Shown: positions 52,553 through 64,000 of the stretch, piece after piece
How positions within the stretch are numbered: the stretch's first letter is position 1
How the letters are laid out: each line of letters opens with the position of its first letter
NCBI GenBank assembly: GCA_012295275.1
Contig: CM022665.1
Span: 26,441,446 to 26,505,445, forward strand
Source of the DNA: Chrysomallon squamiferum
Taxonomy: Eukaryota; Mollusca; Gastropoda; Neomphalida; Peltospiridae
Direction of reading: 5' to 3'
Length of the DNA: 64,000 bases
The notes under the pieces: model-generated
What the model saw: the letters and a program-made list of their open reading frames with translations, nothing else
The model's database searches: none
Told to the model about the DNA's origin: nothing
Translations under genes and position numbers: made by a program

Positions 52553-55500
52553 TAATAATAATAATAAAATTATTTAAACATGTGAGTTTCATTATGTAAT
52601 ATGATTAATATTTTCAAAACAGACATGATAAATTAAACACTTTCTATTTAAGAAATGTATATGAACAAGAGAAATTAATAATAATAATAAAAATATAAAA
52701 AATATAAAAATGTTTTATTAATTTCCATTCAGAATTACTGGTGCCATAGGATAACATGGTCATAAATAAATGACTTATTTATCTGTTAAGTACCCCATGT
52801 TTCTGAACATGCAAATTTAAGATGTCAGTACTTGTAATTTTGTTAACGAAATGTATAGCAAGTTGAAAATAAGTATGAAACATATCTAAACTAATGGACA
52901 AAAACATGAAATAATTTAAAGTGAATGTAAATAAATATAGGTTGTCCATTCAAATACTGATCTATGTAGATAATAAAATCAAATAGAGATATATGAAACA
53001 AGATCAGTAGGAAAACATAAAAAAGTAATGATCAAAACATAAATAGTAAATGAAATAAATTACATTTAATAATAAAAATAAATAAACAAACAAACAAACA
53101 AACAAACAAACAAAGAAATAAATAAGCAAGCAAGCAAGAAAGTAATTAACTAACTAAATAATTCAGGAAATACAAAAATAAACAAACAATACTAAAATGT
53201 GTAATAAACTAATGAACTTGTGTATTACAGTTTTACAGTTACTACAAAAATTCTGGTAAAATGTAAAAAATAAACATTAAAATTGCTTTCAAATAAATCA
53301 CACCACAGAAAATACATATACTGAAAAAAGAACTTACTCAAATTCATCTGCAAACAGCAGGAAAAAAGGTAATAAGATATTTTTAGTAATATAAACAGCT
53401 CATTTTATTCACTCACTTGCAAATTACATATGAATTGTATTATGACTATCATTACAGTATTTGTTAAAATTAAACAAAATATATGTAAAACCTATGACTG
53501 ACACCTTGTAACTATTAACATTAAACCAAAACTGTTTTTTATGGTAAAACAATAATTTGATTTCACAACATTAGAATTATGCAGAAAACTGAAAACAAAC
53601 TTATAACTGGAAGAAGAAAGAGGAAAAACAAGAATATATGTATGTATGTATGTATGTATGTATAAAATGTATTGCTAAAAATGTTTACAACTGCTATCAC
53701 AACTATACAAATTAAAAAGTTATAACTTCAGATAAAATGAAAATTAGAACTAAACAGGGAAAAAGAAGTCATAACTGAAACAACATCAAGAACATTTAAA
53801 AATGAGCTTGTCATACTAAACATTAAACATTTATAATTAATCAGTTATTATTTTCAATGAAATATTATAAATAATACTAATAACAACAACAACAACAATC
53901 ATAATAAAATTTAAACAATTAAAAAGTTGGAGAAAAAGGAAAAAAAAAGAAAGAAAAAAAGTAGAATCATGATGTGAATATTATATACTGACAGCCATAG
54001 AAGGTGAAAATATGAAGCAAATTCTATTCAGATACTTTATTATGAAAACAATACTTTCTGGAAAGACATGGAAAAGTGCAAAATGTTGGTAACATCCTTT
54101 AATTTTAACCATCGCTTATTGTGCTTGGCATATCAAATAGTATGTATGATAATATGGTACAAAACGTGAGTACTGAGTTTGGCCTCCGTGGGTGGCACAG
54201 TAGCATATCATGGAGCAGATAACCCTGATGATAAAGTCTTGGGGTATCGGTTCATATAAGTGAACCAAATTTTTCTCCAACTGCTGAAGAGTTTTCCATC
54301 CAGAGTAATTATCCCATTGTATCCTATACATGTTTTACAGAAGCAAAGTCAGGTCGTGGAAGAACAGCAATGTGTTGTTGGTGCCAGGCCATGGTGAGTT
54401 TAGCCATGTGAGGCTTGGTGTTATCATGTTGTAAAGTCTATAAATAAATGATGGTTAGCTGCCATATGGGGCAGCGTGTTGTTTCCAAGGACCTCATCTT
54501 TATAAGTTTTGACTTTGTAAAGTCCTCAGAAGATCAAGATGTGAAGGTGCATCTTTCACCATGTCTCTGCCCTCTGACATAGCTGAGATTAAATCTGGAC
54601 TCATTCACAAAAAAGATTGTGTCATATTTTAAAGAATTCTGCTTTCAAATAATAAGATGCTTCAACAAACGCACAAAGTATGATTTTAAGTGACCTTCCA
54701 TCCAATTGCATTCATTCTGCATTTCACACCACTTTGCCACAAAAACAAGATCTGGCTGTCAGTATGTATGAAATGTCTTGCTAGAATACAACAAATATGT
54801 CTCTGCATTGATACTTGTATTAAAACAAACCGTAATTACCATATTATAAGAAGAAAAAAATAAAAGGCGGAACAGTAAATAAGAAACAAATATTTTGACA
54901 AAATAGTTTGTATCTGTGATGACACCTCTATTAGAACAGAGCAGAAATATTTCAGGAACATTTTTTAAAAAGATGTTACAACATTAAAGATAATGAGAAA
55001 AGAAAAAGAAAAAGATTAAATTTTAAAACTATTTTTGTGACAAACAGTACCATAGTAAACAAAAGCAGTTTGTACCCAAAATAAAAAAAAATATTATGTA
55101 ACAGATTTATGTTCAAACAGACGCTGTATCCAGTGTGTTGATTTAATATTAAAACTACATGTTGAAGATCCCTTATCTGAAATGCTTGGGACAGAGAATG
55201 ATTCTCTGATTCTAGGATAGAAGGAGACAAGTAAAATCTAAACACAAAACTCACTATATTTCATATATAGCTTGTACAGATAGCATACAGGTATACTATA
55301 TATTTTAAATGCATTTGTGCATGACATAAAGTCTACATATATCAGAAAATAATAATGTTTCAGCTCTCAGCTGCTTAAAAAGGATTTTGGATTTCAGAAC
55401 TTCTGAGATAAAGGATCCACAACCTATAAACACTAAAGCTTATTCCAAAGGTATTTTAGAAGAATCAGATTACAACATCAACACCAAAAACATTAATGAT

Positions 55501-58500
55501 AGTTTATGATATAAATGTTATGCCAATAAGGACAGTCCTATGCAAAAATCATTCAGATCAATTCCTCTCTTAATTTACTTTCCACATTTATTTAAATATT
55601 TTATTTATTGTCGTATTAATTTTATTTTCTTGCTACAAGAAAAGTTATTACTAGCCCTCTAAAGCTACTGCAAAAGCTACAAAAAAATAAAAAAATAAAA
55701 AAATAATTAAATTTATATTCACAAGTAAACTTTATTTTAATGAGCTTTTATTTAAATGTTGTATTATTAGTGCAGTGCATTATATATAAATCAGTTTTTT
55801 TGCATTATTCACTTTTTCTTTCAAACTGCTGTCTTAGAACTGTTCAAAGGAATGCATATATCAAATTTTTTTTTTTTTTTTACTTAGTCTGAACAAATCA
55901 GGTAAATATCAACAATGTCCTAGATTGATAAACTAATAGTAACACAAAAGACATATGATTTGTGAAATTATTTCCCTTGAACTACAAATTTTTACCAACT
56001 TGTATAATAATAAATTGTAAATTTAAAACTTGAAAAACAGTATATTAAAAATTTGAAAACTGTACAGTAATAAATTATAAATTTGAAACTTGTATATCAA
56101 TGAGTTATAAATTTAAACCTATATTATCTACAACAGAACTTAAATCAAACGTGAAATACACATTCATATAAATTTAAAGATAATTTGTGTTGATGTTGTT
56201 TTTACTGTTAATAGAAGATTTTTGAAAAGTATTATTATTTTTTTTTTTTACAAACAGAATTCAGAGAAGCATATCAAAATAGATGAATACAAAGAAACTG
56301 CAAACTGCAATGTTACCATAAATAATTTTAGAATCTGCAAGTATTGAGGAGCATGCCATCTGGTTCCTCACCAACACACTGATTCCTTGATACATTGTCT
56401 GTGAGTGAGATATCTACAGCAAACAAAAATGTCACATCAATCTTCCTATTTCCATGCATGCCAATCACTAGAGAATTTGGGAGAAACATAATACAAGAAA
56501 CACAAAAAAAAAAAAAAAAACTGTGATGTTACTATGTATTAAAAAATAACAAAAACTTAAGTGTAGTAATTAACTGATGTGTGTGTGTGTGTGTGCGCGT
56601 TTGTAAAGAAGTATATGCTTATATATGTGAAAATAACTGTTACTGTGGTAAAAAAAATCACCATAAATATTGTTTTAAAATGTATGTTGTGTATGTAAAC
56701 TAATGCCCAAAAATAAATATAATTTTTCATACTTCATCTGGAAAATATTATTCTTGGAAATCTGAAGAAATAAAATTCAAAAACAGAAAAGCCAAGCTAC
56801 ACAGTTTTCACAGATCAGAAAAGGTTAAAAAAAAAATAAAAAGGAAAAAAAGAAATCAAAGAAAAGAATATAATATCATCCATACTTATACATAATATCA
56901 GAGTTTATAGAAACATAAAAAATAATCAGTATATTTTTAAATAAGATTATACACTTACTGCTTGATCTCTTTCTGCTAATGTATTTCATAGTCTTAGCTC
57001 GGCGAGCATGTGTCTTACGGGCAAACACAGTATTTCTCATGATAATGGGCTTCTCTGATGCTTGCCTAGATTCTTCTGCCAAATTTTCAAAAAAGTCTGA
57101 AAAAAAAAAAAAGGAAAAAAAAAACAAGAATAATTTCAAAATGTAACACATTTCATTAAAAAAAAAAAAAAAAAATAAATGTATAGCTCTGTATCAGTAG
57201 TTAATATATTAAGTTTTTTTTTTTAAAGGCATATGTGTTTAACATAATAAGACAACTGAAGTGTTTATGTTGAAGTTTGGTGCATGTACACATATTTTAT
57301 TAATACTACATATACATAATAAATTGCAAAATACATAACTCCAGAAACAGAATAGAAAATAAAGTTACAGTCATAGCTTTAGTCACAGCTCACTTTGAAA
57401 ATACTGTACACAAATTTAGTTAATTCACCTTTGAGTTTTCTGACATTAACGACCATCTCCTCTTTTGCTTCTTCGTCAAATTTGTTTCTTTTGTTCTTGA
57501 CGGCTTTCTCCAGTCGACGTAGGGATCCTTCTGCCTCCTGAAGTCTCTTTTCAGCTGCTAGCCTTGCTTTCACCTCCTCCTGGAGATCAGTTTTAATTTT
57601 AATAATAAAACTTGTTAGTATGTATCACCAACCACAAGAACCTTACTACAGACAATCTTTTGAATAATTCAGGTAATTTATTATTTGTATGCAAGCTGTG
57701 AATGTCAGAGGGGTAATAATTAATTTGATATCACTGACTCTATATACTTGATGTTTAGCTGTAGTGTTTCACAAACAATGATGAACACATTGCAAATAAA
57801 AAGCATTTTAAGGTTCCTTCATTTTGTATTCCACATTTATAAGAGACATTAATTTGTGTGTATATACAAATATATGTATGCATGAATGCATAATTATCAT
57901 GTTTTTATAAAATAAAATGATCACATTTGACTGTTGCTTCATTTTTGTAACTTTCTTAAGACTAAAATATACATACTATTATGCAGATTTGTAATAATGA
58001 AATACTTTCTTTTAACTGGACTCTAAATCTTAATTGTTTAATTAATTATAACATGTTGTCAGAAAATGTAAAAGAGAAAAATAGAATTCAAACAAGAGAA
58101 TCAAATGACATATCACCCACACTTATAATTATATGAGATTTTATACAAATATCAAAAATAATTTACCTTTAATTCTTGTTCTGTCATTTCTTTCTGAGTT
58201 GCAAGATCCTAAAAACAAAAAGAAGAAAAATTTAAATACAACAAAATATTTTTCTGTAATATTCTTATAACAGTTAACATGAAATTCAGATCTATCTGTT
58301 ACTAATAACAACTTGACATACAAAATATATCAGTTATTATGTTTCAAACAAAAGAGGCATATGGTAATCATACATCGTTTAAATGTTTTTCTTTATTCAA
58401 TTATGTTTTCTGAAGTTAAACAGGTCAGTATAGCTGCTTGTATCATTGGCTGGGTTTTCCTGTGAATTGTCACAATTAGTTACCTGCTTTATGTTTAAAT

Positions 58501-61500
58501 GATTTTTGAGAAACAATTTCTGAAAAAAATAATCATTTACTAATAACTGAATGCCATTTTTATTCAAATGTTTATTATTTCATAAAACCAGAGAGTTTTG
58601 ACTGAATTAAGCATTTTACTAATCAAACCATTAGTTTAAGAAGATAATAAAATAACTAATTAAATGAAAAACCTGAATAGTCGTTTTCAGTTCATTGGCA
58701 GTGTCAGTGAAATTCAGTTTTTCCTCTTCCAGCTGAACTGTTCTTTCTTCATTTTCTTTCAGTCTGTATTTAATAAATAAATAAATAAATAAATTAGTAT
58801 GTGAATCAAAAAAGTTAGTAAATAACTTAATAAGTACTGACAGAAAAAATGAACAATGTTATCTTTATCTAAATGTAATGGATGGAACTATATTGATTTA
58901 CAAACTATGTTACTTTCAAGATTAATTATAAAGAATTAATTATTAACATTAAAACATTTAAGGATAAAGATAATCTCTACATACATAATTAAAAAGCAGG
59001 TATGTATCACCTGTTATAAAAATGAGTAGTAATTACATTTTATTTAAAAACCAACAAAAAGAAACAAAGAATTGTCTCCTCTTAGATCACGAAATGGATG
59101 ATTTAGGGAAATGTAGGCTGTCCTTGGAATTCAAAATTAATATCAGAAGCAGTGTTTTTTTTCTTTTTTTCTTTCTTTCTTTTTTTTTTTTTTTTTTTTT
59201 TGGTTTGAATTGATTACCAAATGTATTTTCAGCAACTATATAAAGGTATAAAATTTATACCCATTAAAGACAATGTGCAAACTGCAAAATCAGTAAGGAA
59301 AGAAAAACATTCTAGTATTAAATTTCTAATAACATTCTATAAAAACAACTTCATCTCACTTGAGCTCTGCATCAGATTTGGCTTCCAGGAGTGACTGTGT
59401 TTTACTTTCTATTTCCTGTAATTTGCTTTCCAGCTCCTGTTTTTCTTTAGACAGAGTTGAAGTGGTTTTTTCAGTAACCTTCAGTTCTTGTAATATTGCT
59501 TGTCTGTCATTGGCAAGAGACTGGTGTAAAAAAATTTAAAAAATAAAATAAGAAATAAAAAATAAAACACACACACATACATATATAAATAGAATAATAT
59601 AATAAAATAAGATATATTATTAAAAAAAACATACTAAGTTAGCATATTTATATATCCAACCAATTGAAAAAAATAAAAAGAATAAATAAATTAAAATAAA
59701 GAGAATATATGGCCATTATTAATTAATTTAAATAATGAATCTGTGATTAAAAAATATGTATTGTAACACCTCAGCATATTTTATTATTAATGATTATTAG
59801 GAATAAAGTCATTTTATTTTCAGACAAGAAAATCTGTTACCATTCAACTGGATATTCTTACTGATTAATCCCACAGTATTTTTAATATACACTTTGACAC
59901 AGATAGTAAAACATATATCATAGCTATTGGTATGACAGTCACTGGACTATAACAGAAATTGGAAATAATCAAATGGATGCTGATGATGATGGATTCTGGA
60001 AACCATCACTTTGCTGACTAATGCTCTTCCACATCACAAGAGTCCAATCCAAACAAAACTTTAAAATCTGATTTAAGAACCTCTGAAGAGAAAGTATGTG
60101 TACTAACTTCCAAAGCCTGCTGTTGCTCATTGAGTGTGTCTGCTAAACGAATTCTGTCCTCGTGCAGGGCTGTCATTATATCTGTGGTGTCTTCCAGCTC
60201 TCTGTGTAAAATATACACAGGTTCAACACAGTTCTTAGACAATACACATACACTGATTTGTAAAGTACTGATTATCAGTATTAGCATTTTAAATATAATT
60301 TTTTAAAACCTATTCCACAATATGTTACTTTATAATATTAAACTGAAAAAAAGAAGAAAAAAAAAGAAGGTAACTTGTATGAACAAACAACAAAAAAAAG
60401 TATGTTGCTCCTATCTGCTAATTGTTTTAGTACTTTAAAATTAAGTTCATTATTATTATTATAATTGCAACGGTAATTGAATTCCTTCTCTTTTTTTCAA
60501 AATATAAACTTACTCTTTTATCTTTTCATATTCTTCCTGCAACTCCTGGGTGAAAACCTCCATCTTCTCTTTCTCTTTTTCCAGTTCCTGGTTCAATCTT
60601 TCCAGCTCCTGATACATATTTTCAATTAAACTGTTATATAGTATAAACATAAAGCCTAATTACATTTTGTTTTCGTTATTTGTTAAATTTTCTTTAGCAA
60701 CCTTTGTTAACAATAAAGTCAGACAATGAAATAAGGTGGAAAAAACATCCTGACAACAACCACAATTAAAAGTGAAAGAGGCATATGGTAACCATAGATT
60801 GTTCAAATGGTTTTCTTTATTCAATTAAGTATTCTTGAGTTAAACAGGTGTAAAATAAATTAATAATATAACCCATAACAAAGTAAAAATAATATGAATT
60901 ATTATCAACTACAAACCTCAGTTCTCATTTTTTCTTCAGATAAAGCAAACACTTCTGACTGAAGCTGATCTAAAAAGAAAATGTATACACAGAAATAAAT
61001 TAACATCTGCTATCAAACTGATGCTACTACTAGTGAAGAAATATATTACAAATATAATGTATATATACTGTCACTACAACAGCACAAATTTTTGGATAAA
61101 GCAGTTGTATAACAAAATTAATAAAAAATTTGTTAACAGCACAACACTACTGTAATTTCTTACCAATGTAATACTGTTTTTCTCAGATAAAATTAAAAGA
61201 ATTTTCATCTAAAGTACAATAACAATGTAATTTCTTACCAACATAATCCTCTGGGAAAACTAAAATGAATTTTTATCTGAAGCACATTAATATAATATAA
61301 TTTTGCACAAAGTAACTCTGTTTTTCTCTGGATAAATTGAGAGAAATTTCAGTGAAAGTACTGTCATTTCTTACCAAAGTAATCCTGTTTTTCTCTGGAC
61401 AAACTGAGAGAAATTTCATTAAAAGTACTGTCATTTCTTACCAAAGTAATCCTGTTTTTCTCTGGCCATCTGTAGACCCTGACTTTCTAACTGACGAATC

Positions 61501-62021
61501 ATCTCATCAGCAAGAGTCATATTCTTCCAGGTTCTGTGAGATAACATTATTACCACATATCATTATTAATACTTATTATCAACTGGTTAACTGAGTACAT
61601 TATGGACACACAGACATCCCCCATCACCAATCCACACACACACATTACAAATACAGAAAAAATGTTACTACATATATAGTAAACAAATTAAGAAAAATAT
61701 CAGATTTTATATAGATCAAGTTGACACCCTCCTTGCCAAAAAAGAAAGAAAATATTTAAAAAATCTGAACTGTGTAAATTATTAGACTTAATCAATATAA
61801 AATAAATAAACTTAGAAAAATATGACAGGTTTTTTTTTGTTTTATTGATATGTAACCAATCCACAAAACAAAAACCTTAAACAAACCTATCTCTGTGTAT
61901 GTGTGTGTATGTAAACTGTATAAATAAACTACTTTTAAACTTACACTCGTCTAGACTTTTCCATGATTTCCATCCACTGTGATCTTTCATACTCACTCTC
62001 TGCTGCTAGGACTAGTTGTCC
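48900..62021 (-). CDS. PLEKHD1: PLEKHD1 orthologue, 3' part: end of PH domain and coiled coil (12 exons, 5' truncated by window edge)
   Basis: Pleckstrin homology and coiled-coil domain-containing protein D1; role poorly known. Minus-strand exons: 61945-62021, 61442-61533, 60917-60969, 60514-60608, 60108-60201, 59360-59520, 58673-58763, 58167-58208, 57429-57579, 56959-57096, 56372-56413, 48900-49054 (TGA): 396 codons, continuous frame, GT...AG throughout. The first exon gives the last PH-domain strand and helix (LVLAAESEYERSQWMEIM), then TWKNMTLADEMIRQLESQG; both match PLEKHD1 as I remember it. A Glu/Lys-rich coiled coil of about 250 residues follows (ELERLNQELEKEKEKMEVF, LEDTTDIMTALHEDRIRLAD, AEKRLQEAEGSLRRLEKAV). 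The conserved basic tail is present (KPIIMRNTVFARKTHARRAK ... RKRSSS). The last two exons (SLTDNVSRNQCV, then VRPKSTAAGC ... FTVIEEF) are unlike the vertebrate C-terminus. The N-terminal PH exons must lie beyond 64000; none is seen in 62022-64000. Confidence 0.9.
52507..52569. repeat. (AAT)n microsatellite
   Basis: About 20 units in the large 3' intron of PLEKHD1. Confidence 0.95.
53083..53115. repeat. (AAAC)n microsatellite
   Basis: About eight AAAC units with AAAT flanks, PLEKHD1 last intron. Confidence 0.9.
53636..53662. repeat. (TATG)n microsatellite
   Basis: Six to seven TATG units, PLEKHD1 last intron. Confidence 0.9.
54117..54790 (-). mobile_element. Tc1/mariner transposase relic in the PLEKHD1 last intron
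   Basis: Minus-strand translations across frames give fragments of a Tc1-like DDE transposase in the right order: VFVNESRFNLSYVRGQRHGE (first catalytic block, D-E-S-R-F type), then LQHDNTKPHMAKL (the second-Asp block, usually QQDNARPH), then TLQQLEKNLVHLYEPIPQDF and CATHGGQTQYS (the C-terminal IPQDFIRR...GGHTRY block). Stops and frameshifts make it non-functional. I could not locate terminal inverted repeats. Same transcriptional sense as PLEKHD1. Confidence 0.8.
58351..58425. repeat. dispersed 75-bp intronic repeat, copy 1
   Basis: Same-orientation match to 60774-60849: both start AAAGAGGCATATGGTAA, share TTTTCTTTATTCAATTA and end GTTAAACAGGT. Located in a PLEKHD1 intron. Confidence 0.8.
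60774..60849. repeat. dispersed 75-bp intronic repeat, copy 2
   Basis: Partner of 58351-58425, in a different PLEKHD1 intron. The family is not recognised; it may be a short interspersed element fragment. Confidence 0.8.
61156..61465 (-). repeat. PLEKHD1: tandem array (about five 66-75 bp units) made from a PLEKHD1 exon end and its splice donor
   Basis: Units begin near 61156, 61231, 61301, 61367 and 61434. The last overlaps the 3' end of the coding exon 61442-61533. Unit 61367 repeats the exon end and donor exactly (minus strand ACAGGATTACTTTG|GTAAGA). Units 61156 and 61231 keep GTAAGAAA but have drifted around it; unit 61301 has lost the GT. Use of the 61367 decoy would add 67 bases, shift frame and hit an immediate TGA. 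Confidence 0.85.
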
Positions 62022-63086
62022 CTAAAATTAAAAATAAAGCCAGATAAATTTTAACACACAGATTCAATGGAAGCAAACTATTAATAGGATATCTGAACTT
62101 AACAGTTATAAATATAACATTCAAATTTCAAGTACAAAATGACCTCCCTACTAAAAAAAAAAAAAAAAAAGTATATATCTATATATATTTTTTTTTTTTA
62201 ACAAACTAGAAAAAATTATATTGTATTGCATTAATATAATGCAAATTCTACAACTTTTGATGCAATTATTTATATAAAAGGTTCAGTTTCTGTGAACACA
62301 GATATATATATCTAATCCTTGTTTATGCCTTTATCAAATCCGTAATTAAAAAAATAATAATTAAAACAATCTTTACCTCTTCTTACTAATTTAACCATAC
62401 ATTTTAATAAAATAACTAATAAACATTTTCTCTACAATGCTGTAATTAGAAAACAAAACAAATTAAACTGTTTTATTTTATCCTGTATATAACATTTTAT
62501 TTTTAAAAACTGAGAACATTTTTTTTTCTATGAATGTATTACTAATACAAGAAAATTATTGTTGTTTTTTTCATTTTGATCAAAAGATGCAAAAACAAAC
62601 TACTCTATTTTTTTTTTTTTTTTTTTTTTTTTATAAATGTATAAGCCAGTATTGTTCCAGAATATTTATTATTTGTGTTGTCAAATTGTTTTCTGTAGGT
62701 TTCTTCATGTTATTATTATTTTTTTTTTTTGTTATCTGGGTTTTTTTGTTGTTTGTTTTCTTCTTTTTTGTGTTGTTTTTCTTAGTTTTGTAACTGTTTC
62801 CTTTTACTCAGGAAAATATTACATACATGTGCCTTGAATGCAGACATCTGGATTAATTATGTTATTTTCCCTCAAAGCATGACATCATCAGCTTTAACTA
62901 TATTACACAGACTTAATTTGTAACATGGTGGTCTTCACAAACAACAAAGACACTGTCCAACTATCTAATTACAGAGGTGTAGATACACAGCTTCTATAGA
63001 AAATTCTCAATTTAGCTTGCCCTATTTTAACTTTTTTTTATTTTTATTATTTTTTTTATTTGTTTAAGCAAACAGGTACATTTAAA

Positions 63087-63183
63087 TGTGTCAGACAATT
63101 GTTTATCTGTGGTTTATCAGAAACTTAGTGAACAGGTGTGTCTTTAATTATGGTTACCATGTTCTCAAGAGGAAAAATCAGAA

Positions 63184-63189
<6 letters not shown>
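63087..63189. repeat. 100-bp direct repeat, copy 1
   Basis: Matches 63413-63512 in the same orientation; shared core TAGTGAACAGGTGTG, TCTTTAAT, ATGGT-ACCATGT and CAAGAGGAAA. Confidence 0.8.
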
Positions 63190-63215
<26 letters not shown>

Positions 63216-63233
63216 CTCTCTCTCTCTCTCTCT
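63187..63233. repeat. (TA)n(TC)n compound microsatellite
   Basis: About 12 TA units then 11 TC units, immediately after direct-repeat copy 1. Confidence 0.95.
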
Positions 63234-63412
63234 CATTATAACTTCTGCTCTGATTATATACAGTAAAATTGAAGAGCCTAATTTAAGATCTCCAGACATG
63301 TTTTATTTCTGTATGTTCTTCTTTGTTAGGTTTTTGTGTTTTAAATGTGGACAAAAGAACTTTGTTTCTGTCTGTGGTCATACATCTCTATAATTAGCAG
63401 AGGCAGAGAAAT

Positions 63413-63512
63413 GTGTGATACAACTGTTTATCTTTGATTTATCAAAAACATAGTGAACAGGTGTGGTCTTTAATCATGGTCACCATGTACACAAGAGGAA
63501 ATACCAGAAATT
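63413..63512. repeat. 100-bp direct repeat, copy 2
   Basis: Partner of 63087-63189, offset about 325 bp; roughly four in five positions agree by eye. Confidence 0.8.
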
Positions 63513-64000
63513 ATTTTTGTTTTTTAAGTTAAAATGTGTAAATTAATGATGGAGTCATCGTGTACAAAAAAGGAAAAAGATGAAACAAAACAATCAAAAA
63601 AAAAAAAATAATAATAATAAAAAAAAGGGAGAAAATTTATTTTAAAAAATAAAAATAAAACAATAATAATAATAATTTTAAAAGATTTTAAAAATAAAAA
63701 TGGAATTGTAAAATTAAAACAGACAATGTAATATCCTCTCTGGTCATGTTTTCACTTCCTATGCAATTACAGAGTTAAAGGTCACCTTATATCACACAAT
63801 GACTGCTGTGAATTTGTAGATGGAAATTATATACTGACTGCTATCACACTGCTAGATGGGTGTGCCTATAGCATCAGTTCTCTCTTCTGAAACTGATTGT
63901 ACTGACAGTAAAGATAAAGTCATTTAGCTTCTTTGTTTACCTTCAGATTACTGCTTTACAGTTCAGTTTAGATCTGTAGATGGTTTTAATTTCGTTCTTT

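Larger units (their letters stand above)
62022..64000 (-). other. PLEKHD1: PLEKHD1 intron continuing past the window edge
   Basis: Upstream (transcript sense) of the 61945-62021 exon. I searched the minus strand for the rest of the PH domain and found nothing convincing. Contains poly(T), AT-rich low-complexity sequence, a (TA)n(TC)n tract and a duplicated 100-bp segment. Confidence 0.6.

Noticed and set aside
53338-53347. 10-base microexon with good splice sites in the PLEKHD1 last intron
   Set aside because: Including it would put the last exon out of frame and stop at once, and such a short match to splice consensus is expected by chance.

Overview
This is a eukaryotic, animal nuclear window. 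It is very AT-rich and full of microsatellites: (GA)n, (GT)n, (AAT)n, (TA)n and poly(A)/poly(T). Genes are split into short exons with GT...AG introns. The recognisable proteins (TMEM179 family, CRTAC1-like, PLEKHD1) are metazoan. The sequence texture and moderately compact spacing (six genes in 64 kb) suggest an invertebrate, perhaps a mollusc or another spiralian, but nothing here proves the species. There is no sign of bacterial operons, CRISPR arrays, rRNA or tRNA.

Layout, left to right. 1-5792: gene-free AT-rich DNA. 5793-9684 (-): a five-exon tetraspan gene of the TMEM179 family (copy A). 10165-12735 (-), with a probable leader exon near 13.2 kb: a three-coding-exon gene for an unrecognised 560-residue Tyr/Asp/Lys/Glu/Cys-rich protein with internal repeats; its first intron after the start codon carries an intricate inverted-repeat (foldback) element. 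14332-16969 (+): a second TMEM179-family gene (copy C). 18926-32541 (+): a third copy (D) with an 11-kb first intron that contains several unexplained coding-like islands. 34864-41578 (-): a nine-coding-exon CRTAC1-like FG-GAP/ASPIC gene, with a mariner-type non-autonomous transposon in one intron. 42.2-48.9 kb: gene-free. 48900-62021 (-): the 3' part of PLEKHD1 (end of the PH domain plus coiled coil, 12 exons), continuing past the right edge; one intron holds a Tc1/mariner relic and another a tandem array built from a splice-donor junction.

The main biological theme is a small cluster of three TMEM179-family paralogues. They share identical intron phases (0, 2, 2, 0) and near-identical exon sizes but have diverged strongly in sequence. 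The orphan gene sits between the divergently oriented copies A and C. The CRTAC1-like gene (predicted secreted) and PLEKHD1 (PH and coiled coil, predicted cytoplasmic) are unrelated neighbours. All exon boundaries were read by eye from splice consensus, reading-frame continuity and remembered family sequences; no search was run.
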